Below, piece by piece: positions 1 to 6,584 of a DNA stretch of 12,372 nucleotides. The DNA is from an uncultured bacterium (GTDB taxonomy: Bacteria; Actinomycetota; Coriobacteriia; Coriobacteriales; Coriobacteriaceae). A program made the translations under genes and the position numbers. The number at the start of each line of letters is the position of its first letter. Position 1 is the first letter of the stretch. The DNA is taken from positions 1 through 12,372 of the forward strand of contig CAJMRE010000045.1 in assembly GCA_905215755.1 (NCBI GenBank), given 5' to 3'. Under the pieces are notes generated by a model. That model worked only from the letters and a program-made list of their open reading frames with translations. It made no database searches and had not been told where the DNA came from.

Positions 1-99
1 GCGGTCGCCACCACGGCCACCACGATCGCCAAAGCCGCCGCGGCCGCCACGGTCGCCGCCACGGCCACCACGGTCGTCACGGCCGCCGCGAGGACCGCG
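1..99 (-). repeat. RGG-coding tandem repeat
   Basis: Codons 200-232 of the truncated gene encode imperfect repeats of the unit RGGRGGD (residues 209-215 and 225-231) with a variant RGGRGGFGD (216-224). At DNA level this gives a GC-rich, roughly 21-27 bp periodic tract. The repeat continues past the window start, so the copy number is unknown. Such tracts can change length by slippage. Confidence 0.8.
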
Positions 100-696
100 A
101 TCCTCGTCCAGGCCCATGGCGACGAGCGGAGCGATAACCTTATCGAGAGCGGCCATCAGCTCGGTGGCCTCCTCGTAAGAAAGCTCGGGCAGGAGCTTCT
201 CCTTCTTGTTGGCAAGCTCGACCAGGCCCTCAGCGGCATCCTCGGCGGCGAAGACAACAATCTTGCGCATATCGCCCTCGGCGTCGTCGATGCGGCCGAC
301 CAGATCGGCAGCCTCGGCCTCGGCCATCAGGCCATCGAGCTCACGAAGGCGCATGCCCAGCAGGTCGGACATTTCCTTCTGCTCCATCTTGGGCTTGAGG
401 TCAAGAAGCTTGATGGCGCGCTCGATGTTCGCCATGCGCTCGGCCTTGGCCTCCTCCTCCTTGGAAATAGCAAAGCGACGGCTACGCAGCAGGCGGGCGG
501 CCTTCTGCATCTTGTCCATCAGCTCTTCGTCATCGTAATCAACGGCGGCCTCGACAACCTCGGCCTCCTCCTCGGCGGAAACCTCGTCAGCAGCCTCAAC
601 CTCGGCAGCTTCGGTCTCCACGGTCTCGACTGCCTCGACCTCGGCAGCCATGGTCTCGTTCTCGGTCTCGTTCATGATCTCTTCGTTCTCGGACAT
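1..696 (-). CDS. MarR-like winged-helix protein with acidic N-terminus and RGG tail (3'-truncated by window)
   Basis: 232 codons are visible from the ATG at 696, with the SD AAGGAG 5 nt upstream; the C-terminus lies beyond the window edge. Residues 1-60 are extremely rich in Glu and Asp. Residues about 60-195 are predicted helical and follow a MarR-type plan: a helix-turn-helix-like stretch at about 105-132 (QKEMSDLLGMR, then LRELDGLM), a short wing around 136-148 with the MarR-like pattern D-M-R-K-I-V-V, and two final helices. From residue 200 the chain turns into RGG, RGGRGGD and RGGRGGFGD repeats, typical of flexible nucleic-acid-binding tails. The likely role is binding DNA or RNA, possibly as a regulator or an RNA-associated factor. 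The winged-helix call comes from pattern reading only; the RGG tail and acidic head are seen directly. A coiled-coil protein with an RGG tail is the alternative. It is transcribed alone, 152 bp after the exporter gene on the same strand. Confidence 0.75.
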   Translation of the reverse strand, partial: MSENEEIMNETENETMAAEVEAVETVETEAAEVEAADEVSAEEEAEVVEAAVDYDDEELMDKMQKAARLLRSRRFAISKEEEAKAERMANIERAIKLLDLKPKMEQKEMSDLLGMRLRELDGLMAEAEAADLVGRIDDAEGDMRKIVVFAAEDAAEGLVELANKKEKLLPELSYEEATELMAALDKVIAPLVAMGLDEDRGPRGGRDDRGGRGGDRGGRGGFGDRGGRGGDR

Positions 697-710
697 GAGA
701 CTCCTTCTTG

Positions 711-788
711 GCCCTCTCGGGCATCATCGCCCCATTCGCGGGGCCCGTCGCGCACTCTTTGCGCTTTAAACAATCATGCCTCTCGGCA
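711..788 (-). promoter_or_regulatory. Structured 5' leader: four consecutive small hairpins
   Basis: Between the RGG-protein start codon and about 790, four inverted repeats follow one another. They are GCCC-TCTC-GGGC at 711-722, GCCCC/GGGGC with a 6-nt loop at 729-744, GCGC/GCGC with a 7-nt loop at 750-764, and TGCC-TCTC-GGCA at 777-788. On the minus-strand transcript the outer two close a GAGA loop, a GNRA-type tetraloop. The first ends 15 nt before the ATG, just ahead of the SD. The stems are short; a regulatory role is inference. Confidence 0.4.
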
Positions 789-848
789 AAACGTCCATTA
801 GTTTATGGTGTCGCCATCCAATCTAGCTGCAGAATCTATGTGCACACA

Positions 849-2264
849 TTAATGCGACATGTGTGACTCGCGACGAGCGTACACCAGCGACGCCACGAAC
901 CCGACCGCGGCAATTACAGCCGCCACACGCACGGCAGCTGCAAATCCAATCGCCTGGGCAACGTCCGTCGCAACGCCAGCGGCGCCGGCAGTCGCCGCAG
1001 AACTCGAGAGCAGGCCGATAAACAGCGACGGGCCAAACGATGCGGCAATCATGTTCCACGTATTGAGCAATGCCGTTCCGTGAGGATGCTCGGCGGCAGG
1101 CAGCGTCTCCAAGCCGGCCGTCTGCGAGGGGCTCAGCACCAAACCGACTCCGGCATACACCACAACGGTCAGTGCCACGACGACGCCGATGTTCATACTC
1201 GCCGCCGTCATCGAGATTGCAGTCTGCCCCACGGCAATCAGGGCAAAGCCGACCGGCAGCAGCGGCCATGCGCCACGGGCGTCCATCACGCGTCCGCCCA
1301 CAATCGAGGTCACGGCGTTGCAGGCAATCGCCGGCAAAATGAGCAAGCCCGCAGCAAGTGCGGTCATGCCGTATGCGCCCTCAAAATAGAGCGGCAACAA
1401 AACGCTCATCGAGAACGTCGTCATCATCGACACCACCACAAGCAGACACGCAGGCCAATAACGAACGCTCGCCATGGGACGCACGTTAAGCACCGGATGC
1501 TCGAGCTTGAGCTGGCGGGCCGCAAACAGGCCGAGCAGCACAATGGCGGCGAAAAGCGTCACGATACCGGCAATCAGATTGGTCGAGAACTCGCCTACGG
1601 AATACACAAATGCCGTAATGCCGGCGGCGAGCAAAACAACCGACAGAATATCAAGCGTGGTGTTCGAGCGCTCTCCAACATTCTGAACAAGCTTTACGCC
1701 CGCCGCAGCGACCGCAATGCCGCCCACCAGCGGTACTACGAACACCGCCCTCCAGCCAAACAACGTGCACATAAGACCGCTGATCACGGGTCCAAACGCC
1801 GGCCCTAGCGTAATGCAGGCACCGCCCAGGCTCAGATACAGACCAAGCTTCTCGCGCGGGGCGCAAGACAGCACCACGTTCATCATGAGCGGGAACAAGA
1901 TGCCCGATCCCGCAGCCTGCAAAATACGGCTTGGCAGCAAAACGCTAAACGACGGAGCGAACAGGCACAGGACTTCGCCGGCGACCATGCATCCGCATGC
2001 GAAAAACAGCAGCTTGCGCGTCGAGAAACGGCCGGACAGGAAGGCCATGATGGCCGTAAAGATCGACGTCACGATCATGTAGCCCGAAACGAGCCACTGC
2101 GCCGTGGTGGCACTCACCGAAAAGGCCGCCATAATGTCGTGCAACGCCACATTAATGATGTTCTCGTTAAACGCGGCAACAAAGGCTGCGATATACATTA
2201 CGACGAGAGACGCCGCAGTGGCCGATGGCGTTTCTTGAACTTGTTGCTGAGATTTGCTCCCCAT
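849..2264 (-). CDS. MFS transporter, DHA2 (EmrB/QacA-like) family
   Basis: A 471-aa multi-spanning inner-membrane protein, the right length for the 14-helix DHA2 drug:proton antiporters. The first membrane segment (about 19-38) leads into FNENIINVALHDI, matching the DHA2 N-terminal signature. The loop 2-3 motif A is degenerate (SGRFSTRK, about 77-84). Motif B is seen as RILQAAGSG (113-121), the antiporter motif C as GGACITLGPAFGP (147-159), then GWRAVFVVP. It probably exports hydrophobic or cationic compounds in exchange for protons; the substrate cannot be read. The ATG at 2264 is chosen because AGGAAGG lies about 6 nt upstream; the frame extends 39 codons further up, but that part is not membrane-like and lacks an SD. 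It is divergent from the deformylase gene with a 204-bp shared upstream region. No regulator of the usual TetR or MarR exporter type adjoins it directly. Confidence 0.9.
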   Translation of the reverse strand: MGSKSQQQVQETPSATAASLVVMYIAAFVAAFNENIINVALHDIMAAFSVSATTAQWLVSGYMIVTSIFTAIMAFLSGRFSTRKLLFFACGCMVAGEVLCLFAPSFSVLLPSRILQAAGSGILFPLMMNVVLSCAPREKLGLYLSLGGACITLGPAFGPVISGLMCTLFGWRAVFVVPLVGGIAVAAAGVKLVQNVGERSNTTLDILSVVLLAAGITAFVYSVGEFSTNLIAGIVTLFAAIVLLGLFAARQLKLEHPVLNVRPMASVRYWPACLLVVVSMMTTFSMSVLLPLYFEGAYGMTALAAGLLILPAIACNAVTSIVGGRVMDARGAWPLLPVGFALIAVGQTAISMTAASMNIGVVVALTVVVYAGVGLVLSPSQTAGLETLPAAEHPHGTALLNTWNMIAASFGPSLFIGLLSSSAATAGAAGVATDVAQAIGFAAAVRVAAVIAAVGFVASLVYARRESHMSH

Positions 2265-2341
2265 GCATTTCCTTCCTCTTGGAACGACAGTCGCATCGCC
2301 CCAGAGGAACAGTCCAGGGCGAAAATGAGCCCTAGACTTAC

Positions 2342-2369
2342 GCCAGACGCCGTACACGACGAGTCTGGC
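2342..2369. promoter_or_regulatory. Candidate operator in the exporter/deformylase divergent region
   Basis: A perfect 7-bp inverted repeat, GCCAGAC (2342-2348) and GTCTGGC (2363-2369), is separated by 14 bp. The arm centres are 21 bp apart, two helical turns, which suits a dimeric repressor. It sits about 80 bp upstream of the exporter start and 100 bp upstream of the deformylase start. The cognate regulator is unknown and chance occurrence is possible. Confidence 0.3.
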
Positions 2370-2468
2370 AACATGGTCCAACGTCGAAAAATTGTAACGC
2401 GAACGCGCAGCTTTCCTTCCGCGCTATTATTAAAAGTCCACGAAAGCATGAGACATGAGGAGCCCGCC

Positions 2469-2879
2469 ATGATTAAGCCCATCATGAAATCCGAGTTCTT
2501 TTTGCGCCTGCCTTCCGAAGACGCGGGACCCGACGATGCCGCGACCGGGCAGGATCTCCTGGATACGCTCCACGAGCATGAGCACGAGTGCGTGGGCCTC
2601 GCCGCCAACATGATCGGCGTGCGCAAACGCATCATCTGCATAAAGGACGGCAACAGGACGCTCCTGATGTACAACCCTCAAATTCTTGAGCAGGTCAATG
2701 CCTATCAGACGAGCGAAGGATGCCTCTCGCTGATCGGCGAGCGTCCCTGCACCCGCTATCGCCGCATTAAGGTGGAGTATTTGGACGAGAACTTCGTCCA
2801 CCGCATCAAAAACTTCTCGGGCTACACCGCCGAGATCATCCAGCACGAAATCGACCACTGCAACGGGATCGTTATTTAG
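2469..2879 (+). CDS. Peptide deformylase family protein, short form with Gln-to-Met change
   Basis: 136 aa, shorter than most deformylases (about 150-190 aa). The family removes the formyl group from the N-terminal Met of new proteins using a metal held by one Cys and two His. Motif 2 is intact (EGCLS, 83-87, ligand Cys85) and motif 3 is intact (QHEIDH, 125-130, ligands His126 and His130, catalytic Glu127). Motif 1, normally GxGLAAxQ, reads CVGLAANM (41-48): the first Gly is Cys, and the Gln that normally helps polarise the formyl carbonyl is Met48 (codon 2610-2612). Start ATG 2469 is preceded by GAGGAG; an in-frame ATG at 2448 has a weaker site. It stands alone, not beside fmt, so it is probably not the housekeeping copy. 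It may still be active, with altered rate or substrate choice, since the general base and ligands remain. Confidence 0.85.
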   Translation: MIKPIMKSEFFLRLPSEDAGPDDAATGQDLLDTLHEHEHECVGLAANMIGVRKRIICIKDGNRTLLMYNPQILEQVNAYQTSEGCLSLIGERPCTRYRRIKVEYLDENFVHRIKNFSGYTAEIIQHEIDHCNGIVI

Positions 2880-2894
2880 TTCCGCCGATTCAAG

Positions 2895-2931
2895 AAAGCT
2901 CCCTGCAGCAAAGCAACTGCAGGGAGCTTTT
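2895..2931. terminator. Bidirectional rho-independent terminator
   Basis: A perfect 14-bp stem, AAAGCTCCCTGCAG (2895-2908) with CTGCAGGGAGCTTT (2917-2930), closes an 8-nt loop. It is flanked by A-rich and T-rich ends in both directions. It lies between the convergent deformylase (stop at 2879) and XRE-aminotransferase (stop at 2955) genes and can serve both. Confidence 0.9.
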
Positions 2932-2954
2932 CATAGTGCGGAACTTCTATCCCA

Positions 2955-4475
2955 CTAGCTCTGGCGGTAATGGTCAAAGAAGTCGGCGAGGTCTTCGAGC
3001 GACTCTTTGAGCACTTCCATGCGCGGCAGGTACACGATGCGGAAGTGATCGGGCTCGGCCCAGTTAAAGCCGCCGCCGCGCGTGATCAGAATCTTCTTCT
3101 CGTGCAGCAGGTCGAGGGCAAACTGCTCGTCATCGGTGATGTTGAACTTCTTAACATCCATCTTGGGGAAGATGTAGAACGCCGCACGCGGCTTAACCAC
3201 CGAGATGCCGTCAATCTTGCTGAGTGCCTCATACACAAAGTTGCGCTGCTCGTAGACACGGCCGCCGGGACGGATGTAGTCGTTAACGGACTGATGGCCA
3301 CCGAGTGCCGTCTGAACGATCGACTGAGCCGGCACGTTGGAGCACAGGCGCATGTTGGAGAGCATGTTGATGCCCATGATGAAGTCGCTCATGCAGCGCT
3401 GGTTGCCCGAAAGCACCATCCAGCCTATACGATAGCCCGCAATCATGTGCGACTTGGAAAGGCCACTAAAGGTAACGCAGGGCAGGTCGGGGGCGAGCGA
3501 GGCAATCGAGACGTGCTCGTAGCCGTCCATGCACAGGCGGTCGTAGATCTCATCGGCAAAAATCATCAGCTGATGCCTGCGTGCAACCTCGACGATGCCC
3601 TCGAGCACCTCGCGCGGATAGACGGAACCCGTGGGGTTGTTGGGGTTGATGATGACGAGGGCTTTGGTCGCGCTCGTGATCTTGGACTCCATATCCTCCA
3701 GGTCGGGATACCAATCCGCCTGCTCATCGCACAGATAGTGCACGGGATGACCACCGGCAAGTGTTGCGCACGCCGTCCAGAGCGGATAGTCGGGGCTGGG
3801 GATCAGAATCTCGTCGCCATTGTCGAGCAGCGCGTTCATCGAAAGCTGAATGAGCTCGGACACGCCGTTGCCTGTGTAGATATGCTCCATCTGAACGTTG
3901 GGCAGACCCTTGATCTGCGAATACTGCATAATCGCCTTGCGCGCGGAGAACAGGCCGCGCGAGTTGGAATAGCCTTCGCAGTCGGGCAGCTGCTGGCGCA
4001 TGTCCTTGATAACCTCGTCGGGCGTGCGGAAACCGAAGGGCGCCGGGTTGCCGATATTGAGCTTGAGGATGCGCTCGCCTTCGTCCTCCATACGGGCAGC
4101 CTCGTCGACGACGGGGCCGCGCACGTCATACAGAACGTTCTCGAGTTTGGTGGATTTGGAAAAAGTACGCATGGTGGTGCTCCTTGGAATTTGAGCTGAG
4201 GGATGGGGTTCGGGCTTGGAAACGTTGCGGGACGATGATGCCTCGCCCTGATCGGCGTCACCGGCGAGCAGCCAGGTAACATCGACCTCCAAGATGCGGG
4301 CGAGCAGCTCTGCCACGTCGCGCCGCGGAATCGTCTTGCCGCTCACATATTGGCTCATCTGACTCTTGCCGAGTTTTTTGCCGAGCATCTCCGATGCGCG
4401 GATTACGTCCGACTGGCGAACGTCGCGATCGGACATAGCCTGTCGCAGGCGATTACTAAACGTCTCTTGGGCCAC
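2955..4475 (-). CDS. alaA: XRE/Cro-type HTH domain fused to AlaA-like alanine aminotransferase
   Basis: 506 aa. Residues 5-72 form an XRE/CI-type helix-turn-helix (FSNRLRQAM...QSDVIRAS...KSQMSQYVSGKTIP...WLLAGD). Residues 73-101 are a Ser/Pro-rich linker. Residues 102-506 are a full-length fold-type I, PLP-dependent aminotransferase close to E. coli AlaA as I remember it (KLENVLYDVRGPV, LKLNIGNPAPFGF). Visible key residues: YTGNGVSELI (200-209), SPDYPLW (227-233), NPNNPTG (277-283), FADEIYD (306-312, Asp308), SGLSKS with the PLP lysine Lys341, and HFRIVYLP with the carboxylate-binding Arg479. The expected reaction is pyruvate plus glutamate to alanine plus 2-oxoglutarate, in the cytoplasm. 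GTG 4475 is chosen because AAGGAGG lies 5 nt upstream; the frame extends 17 codons further without a comparable site. The HTH likely binds the GTTCAATTT sites upstream. This differs from MocR proteins, which use a GntR winged helix. A second start exists at Met102. Confidence 0.9.
   Translation of the reverse strand: MAQETFSNRLRQAMSDRDVRQSDVIRASEMLGKKLGKSQMSQYVSGKTIPRRDVAELLARILEVDVTWLLAGDADQGEASSSRNVSKPEPHPSAQIPRSTTMRTFSKSTKLENVLYDVRGPVVDEAARMEDEGERILKLNIGNPAPFGFRTPDEVIKDMRQQLPDCEGYSNSRGLFSARKAIMQYSQIKGLPNVQMEHIYTGNGVSELIQLSMNALLDNGDEILIPSPDYPLWTACATLAGGHPVHYLCDEQADWYPDLEDMESKITSATKALVIINPNNPTGSVYPREVLEGIVEVARRHQLMIFADEIYDRLCMDGYEHVSIASLAPDLPCVTFSGLSKSHMIAGYRIGWMVLSGNQRCMSDFIMGINMLSNMRLCSNVPAQSIVQTALGGHQSVNDYIRPGGRVYEQRNFVYEALSKIDGISVVKPRAAFYIFPKMDVKKFNITDDEQFALDLLHEKKILITRGGGFNWAEPDHFRIVYLPRMEVLKESLEDLADFFDHYRQS
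4170..4185 (-). promoter_or_regulatory. Internal ribosome binding site and start for a stand-alone aminotransferase
   Basis: Within the linker of the fusion gene, AAGGAG (minus strand, 4185-4180) precedes an in-frame ATG (4172-4170, Met102) by 7 nt. This ATG sits exactly where the AlaA-like domain begins. Initiation here would give a 405-aa enzyme without the DNA-binding domain, matching the usual AlaA length of about 405 aa. Use of this site is inferred, not shown. Confidence 0.6.
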
Positions 4476-4493
4476 AGGAACCTCCTTGCTGGC

Positions 4494-4578
4494 AAAGTTC
4501 AATTTATAGAACACGAATTGAACCAAGGTTCAATTTAGCAAGCAGTATAGCGCCGTACCTCATTCGAAAGTTCAATTT
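4494..4578. promoter_or_regulatory. GTTCAATTT operator cluster and promoter of the XRE-aminotransferase gene
   Basis: GTTCAATTT occurs three times on the plus strand (4497-4505, 4528-4536, 4570-4578). The middle copy pairs with an inverted copy to make a 9-bp palindrome: AATTGAACC at 4516-4524 and GGTTCAATT at 4527-4535, 2-bp centre. The outer copies share 12 identical bases (AAAGTTCAATTT), 73 bp apart, about seven helical turns. On the minus strand the sites contain TTGAAC; a possible -35 TTGAAC (4533-4528) is 17 bp from TCTATA (4510-4505), and another -10-like TATACT lies at 4549-4544. The palindrome therefore overlaps the promoter just before the SD, as expected for autoregulation by the HTH domain. 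Confidence 0.65.
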
Positions 4579-4637
4579 CATAAGAAAACGTACCGAACTT
4601 CGAGATTTGCCCAAAGCGGACAATGACGTGCACGCGT

Positions 4638-5495
4638 TTAGAGGTATTCAAGGAATCGAGCGGCGGCAAGCGAAACGTCGGCCGTGCGATATATCGCATT
4701 GATCTGCCGATGGGGATGCCCCTCGAGCGGACGCACGGCAACATCGAACTGACAGCGGCGCAAGATGAGCGCAGGAAGAACGCTCACGCCCAGGCCATCC
4801 TCCACCATAGCCATAATCGCATAGTCATCCCAGGTCGACAGCTTGGAGCGCACCGTCAGCCCCGCCCGACGAAACAGCGGCGTAATCTCATCATCGGTGC
4901 CGCGTTCCAGCAGAATAAACTGCTCGTTGGCCAAATCGGCAAGAGAGACGACCTCTTCAGTGGCAAGCAAAGAGTCTGCCGGCACTACCGCCATCAACTC
5001 GTCGCGCACCAAAGACCGCGACGTCATGCCATTTTCTCGGGGCTCATGCGGGATAAAGCCCAGATCGCAGCGGCCCTCTGCCACCCATTGTTCAATCTCT
5101 GAATAGTCGCCCATCAGCAGCTCGTAATCAATGTCTGGATAATCGGCACGAAAACGAGCAATCACCGGCGGCAGCACGTGGGTCGCCACGCTCGAAAACG
5201 TACCGATGCAGATTTTGCCGCGCATGAGCCCACGCATCTCATCCACGCGTCGCTGCAAGCGAACGAATTCCTCGCAGAGCGCCTCGACAGCCGGCATGAC
5301 CTGTCGCCCGTCAGCAGAAAGAGCCACGCCCTCGCGACTGCGGTCGAGCACCTTAAAGCCCCAATCGGCCTCAAGATCGGCCACCATACGGCTCACGCCC
5401 GATTGCGAATAGCTCAGGCGCTCGGCGGCGCGCGTAAAGCTTCCGGCGCGCACTGTCTCGAGCAGCACCTGCATCTTTTGAATATTCGTTTCCAC
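4638..5495 (-). CDS. LysR-family transcriptional regulator
   Basis: 285 aa, typical for the family. Residues 3-62 form the LysR winged helix-turn-helix (MQVLLETVRAGSFTRAAERLSYSQSGVSRMVADLEADWGFKVLDR). A linker helix runs to about 90. The periplasmic-binding-protein-like effector domain begins with GKICIGTFSSVATHVLPPVIARF and continues to the end, including CDLGFI and a late GLGVSVLP signature. GTG 5495 is preferred because GGAGG lies 6 nt upstream; an ATG at 5516 is in frame but has no SD. It is divergent from the EamA transporter with 118 bp between starts, so that transporter is the likely target, with autoregulation. It is followed on the same strand by the XRE-aminotransferase with no clear terminator between them, so some read-through is possible. 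The effector is unknown. Confidence 0.93.
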   Translation of the reverse strand: METNIQKMQVLLETVRAGSFTRAAERLSYSQSGVSRMVADLEADWGFKVLDRSREGVALSADGRQVMPAVEALCEEFVRLQRRVDEMRGLMRGKICIGTFSSVATHVLPPVIARFRADYPDIDYELLMGDYSEIEQWVAEGRCDLGFIPHEPRENGMTSRSLVRDELMAVVPADSLLATEEVVSLADLANEQFILLERGTDDEITPLFRRAGLTVRSKLSTWDDYAIMAMVEDGLGVSVLPALILRRCQFDVAVRPLEGHPHRQINAIYRTADVSLAAARFLEYL

Positions 5496-5540
5496 GGCAG
5501 TCCTCCATCCTTGCATGAGCTTTTGTCATGTCAGCCATGC

Positions 5541-5583
5541 ATTATATTCGCTTTTCTTCTAAAGCCAGTTCACCCATAGTGAA
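5541..5583. promoter_or_regulatory. Candidate LysR box and regulator promoter
   Basis: A perfect inverted repeat TTCAC-CCATA-GTGAA at 5569-5583 contains the T-N11-A pattern of LysR binding sites. On the minus strand a consensus -10, TATAAT, lies at 5546-5541, placing the repeat over the -35 region of the regulator gene, as in typical LysR autorepression. The same repeat is about 30 bp upstream of the transporter start, near a -10-like TATAGA (5594-5599). Confidence 0.6.
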
Positions 5584-5613
5584 GTTGCTCGGATATAGAG
5601 GGGATGTCAGCGC

Positions 5614-6525
5614 ATGAACAACGGTCTGTTTACGTACTTAGCAGCATTGCTATTGTTTGGCTCCAACGGCATCATCGCCGCTGCCATCGCACTGCCGAGC
5701 TCCGATATCGTGCTACTACGCACGTTTTTGGGCGCACTCTCGCTTGTCACCATCCTCGCCATCACCCAACGCCATAAGTTGCAGGCGCCATCTCGCCCCC
5801 GCGAAGCCGCAGCCCTCCTCCTCTCGGGAGCCGCGCTGGGCGCCAGCTGGATTTTTCTGTTCCGCGCCTACCAGACGATCGGCGTCGGCGTATCCTCGCT
5901 GCTGTACTACTGCGGCCCCATCATTGTCATGGCGCTCTCCCCGCTCATCTTTGGCGAAAAGCTGACCGGAGGCAAAATCGCCGGCTTTATCGCCGTTGCT
6001 TGCGGTGCTTTTCTCATTGCAGCGCAAGGTCTAGGCGGCAATATGCCCATTGCGGGTATCGCCTGCGGCATCGCCTCGGCATTTTGCTATGCGCTGATGG
6101 TCATCGCTAGCAAGGGTGCGCCACACATCGAAGGCCTCGAGAACTCCACGCTCCAGGTGAGCGCCGCCTTTGTGACCGCACTGGTCCTCACGCTCATCAC
6201 GCAGGGCGCTCCCTCGTTCCTGTCCGCCGGCGTCGCCGCCAGTATTGATTGGCACGCCGTCGCTATGCTCGGCGTCGTCAACACCGGCATTGGTTGCCTG
6301 CTCTACTTTAGCGCCGTCGCCAAGCTGCCCGTCCAGACCGTCGCCGTCGTCGGCTACCTCGAGCCGCTTTCGGCGGTCGTGTTCTCGGCCGCCCTTTTGG
6401 GTGAAGCCATAACACCGGTCCGCCTGCTGGGCGCCGCGCTTATCATCGGCGGCGCGATTTTTTGCGAACTCGCCGGCAAACGCGCAAACGCCAAGGCTGG
6501 CATCGCCCAGACAGTACGTGCTTAA
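5614..6525 (+). CDS. EamA/DMT-superfamily transporter, 10 membrane helices
   Basis: 303 aa with two EamA repeats (about 5-135 and 148-288), each giving five predicted membrane helices. Recognisable family segments are LLRTFLGALSLV, the end of the first repeat with SSLLYYCGPIIVMALSPLIFGEKL, and the end of the second with VGYLEPLSAVVFSAALLGE, where the Glu-Pro-Leu and Gly-Glu are typical. Members export or import small metabolites such as amino acids; the substrate here is not readable. The short basic C-terminus is probably cytoplasmic. The SD is weak: AGGGG lies about 9-10 nt before the ATG. The gene is divergent from a LysR regulator and likely controlled by it. It is monocistronic: a hairpin and 159 bp separate it from kup. 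Confidence 0.9.
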   Translation: MNNGLFTYLAALLLFGSNGIIAAAIALPSSDIVLLRTFLGALSLVTILAITQRHKLQAPSRPREAAALLLSGAALGASWIFLFRAYQTIGVGVSSLLYYCGPIIVMALSPLIFGEKLTGGKIAGFIAVACGAFLIAAQGLGGNMPIAGIACGIASAFCYALMVIASKGAPHIEGLENSTLQVSAAFVTALVLTLITQGAPSFLSAGVAASIDWHAVAMLGVVNTGIGCLLYFSAVAKLPVQTVAVVGYLEPLSAVVFSAALLGEAITPVRLLGAALIIGGAIFCELAGKRANAKAGIAQTVRA

Positions 6526-6560
6526 AAAGCCCCTGCTTTGAAATGCTACCTGCGTAGATA

Positions 6561-6584
6561 AATAATCCCCAGCTGAGGATTATT
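6561..6584. terminator. Weak hairpin after the EamA gene
   Basis: An 8-bp perfect stem, AATAATCC (6561-6568) and GGATTATT (6577-6584), has an 8-nt loop. The stem base is AU-rich and there is no T-tract on the plus strand, so termination would be weak. It may instead be a binding palindrome, as its right arm begins the imperfect direct repeat described at 6578. Confidence 0.35.

Noticed and set aside
1..99. CRISPR-like or satellite repeat
   Set aside because: The repeat is in frame and encodes RGG motifs with no regular spacers; it is protein-coding.
843..865. Inverted repeat CACACAT...ATGTGTG over the exporter stop codon as a terminator
   Set aside because: Only 7 bp with a 9-nt loop, overlapping the end of the gene and without a T-tract.
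1080..1808. A 242-codon open frame on the plus strand opposite the exporter
   Set aside because: Arg/His/Gln-rich composition, no family features, and it lies over a clear membrane protein gene.
2970..4199. A 409-codon open frame on the plus strand opposite the aminotransferase
   Set aside because: It is antisense to a gene with full catalytic motifs, shows no recognisable domain, and is explained by codon bias.
4476..4526. Longer N-terminus for the XRE-aminotransferase from 4526
   Set aside because: This part encodes the operator repeats and has no SD, while GTG 4475 has AAGGAGG at ideal spacing.
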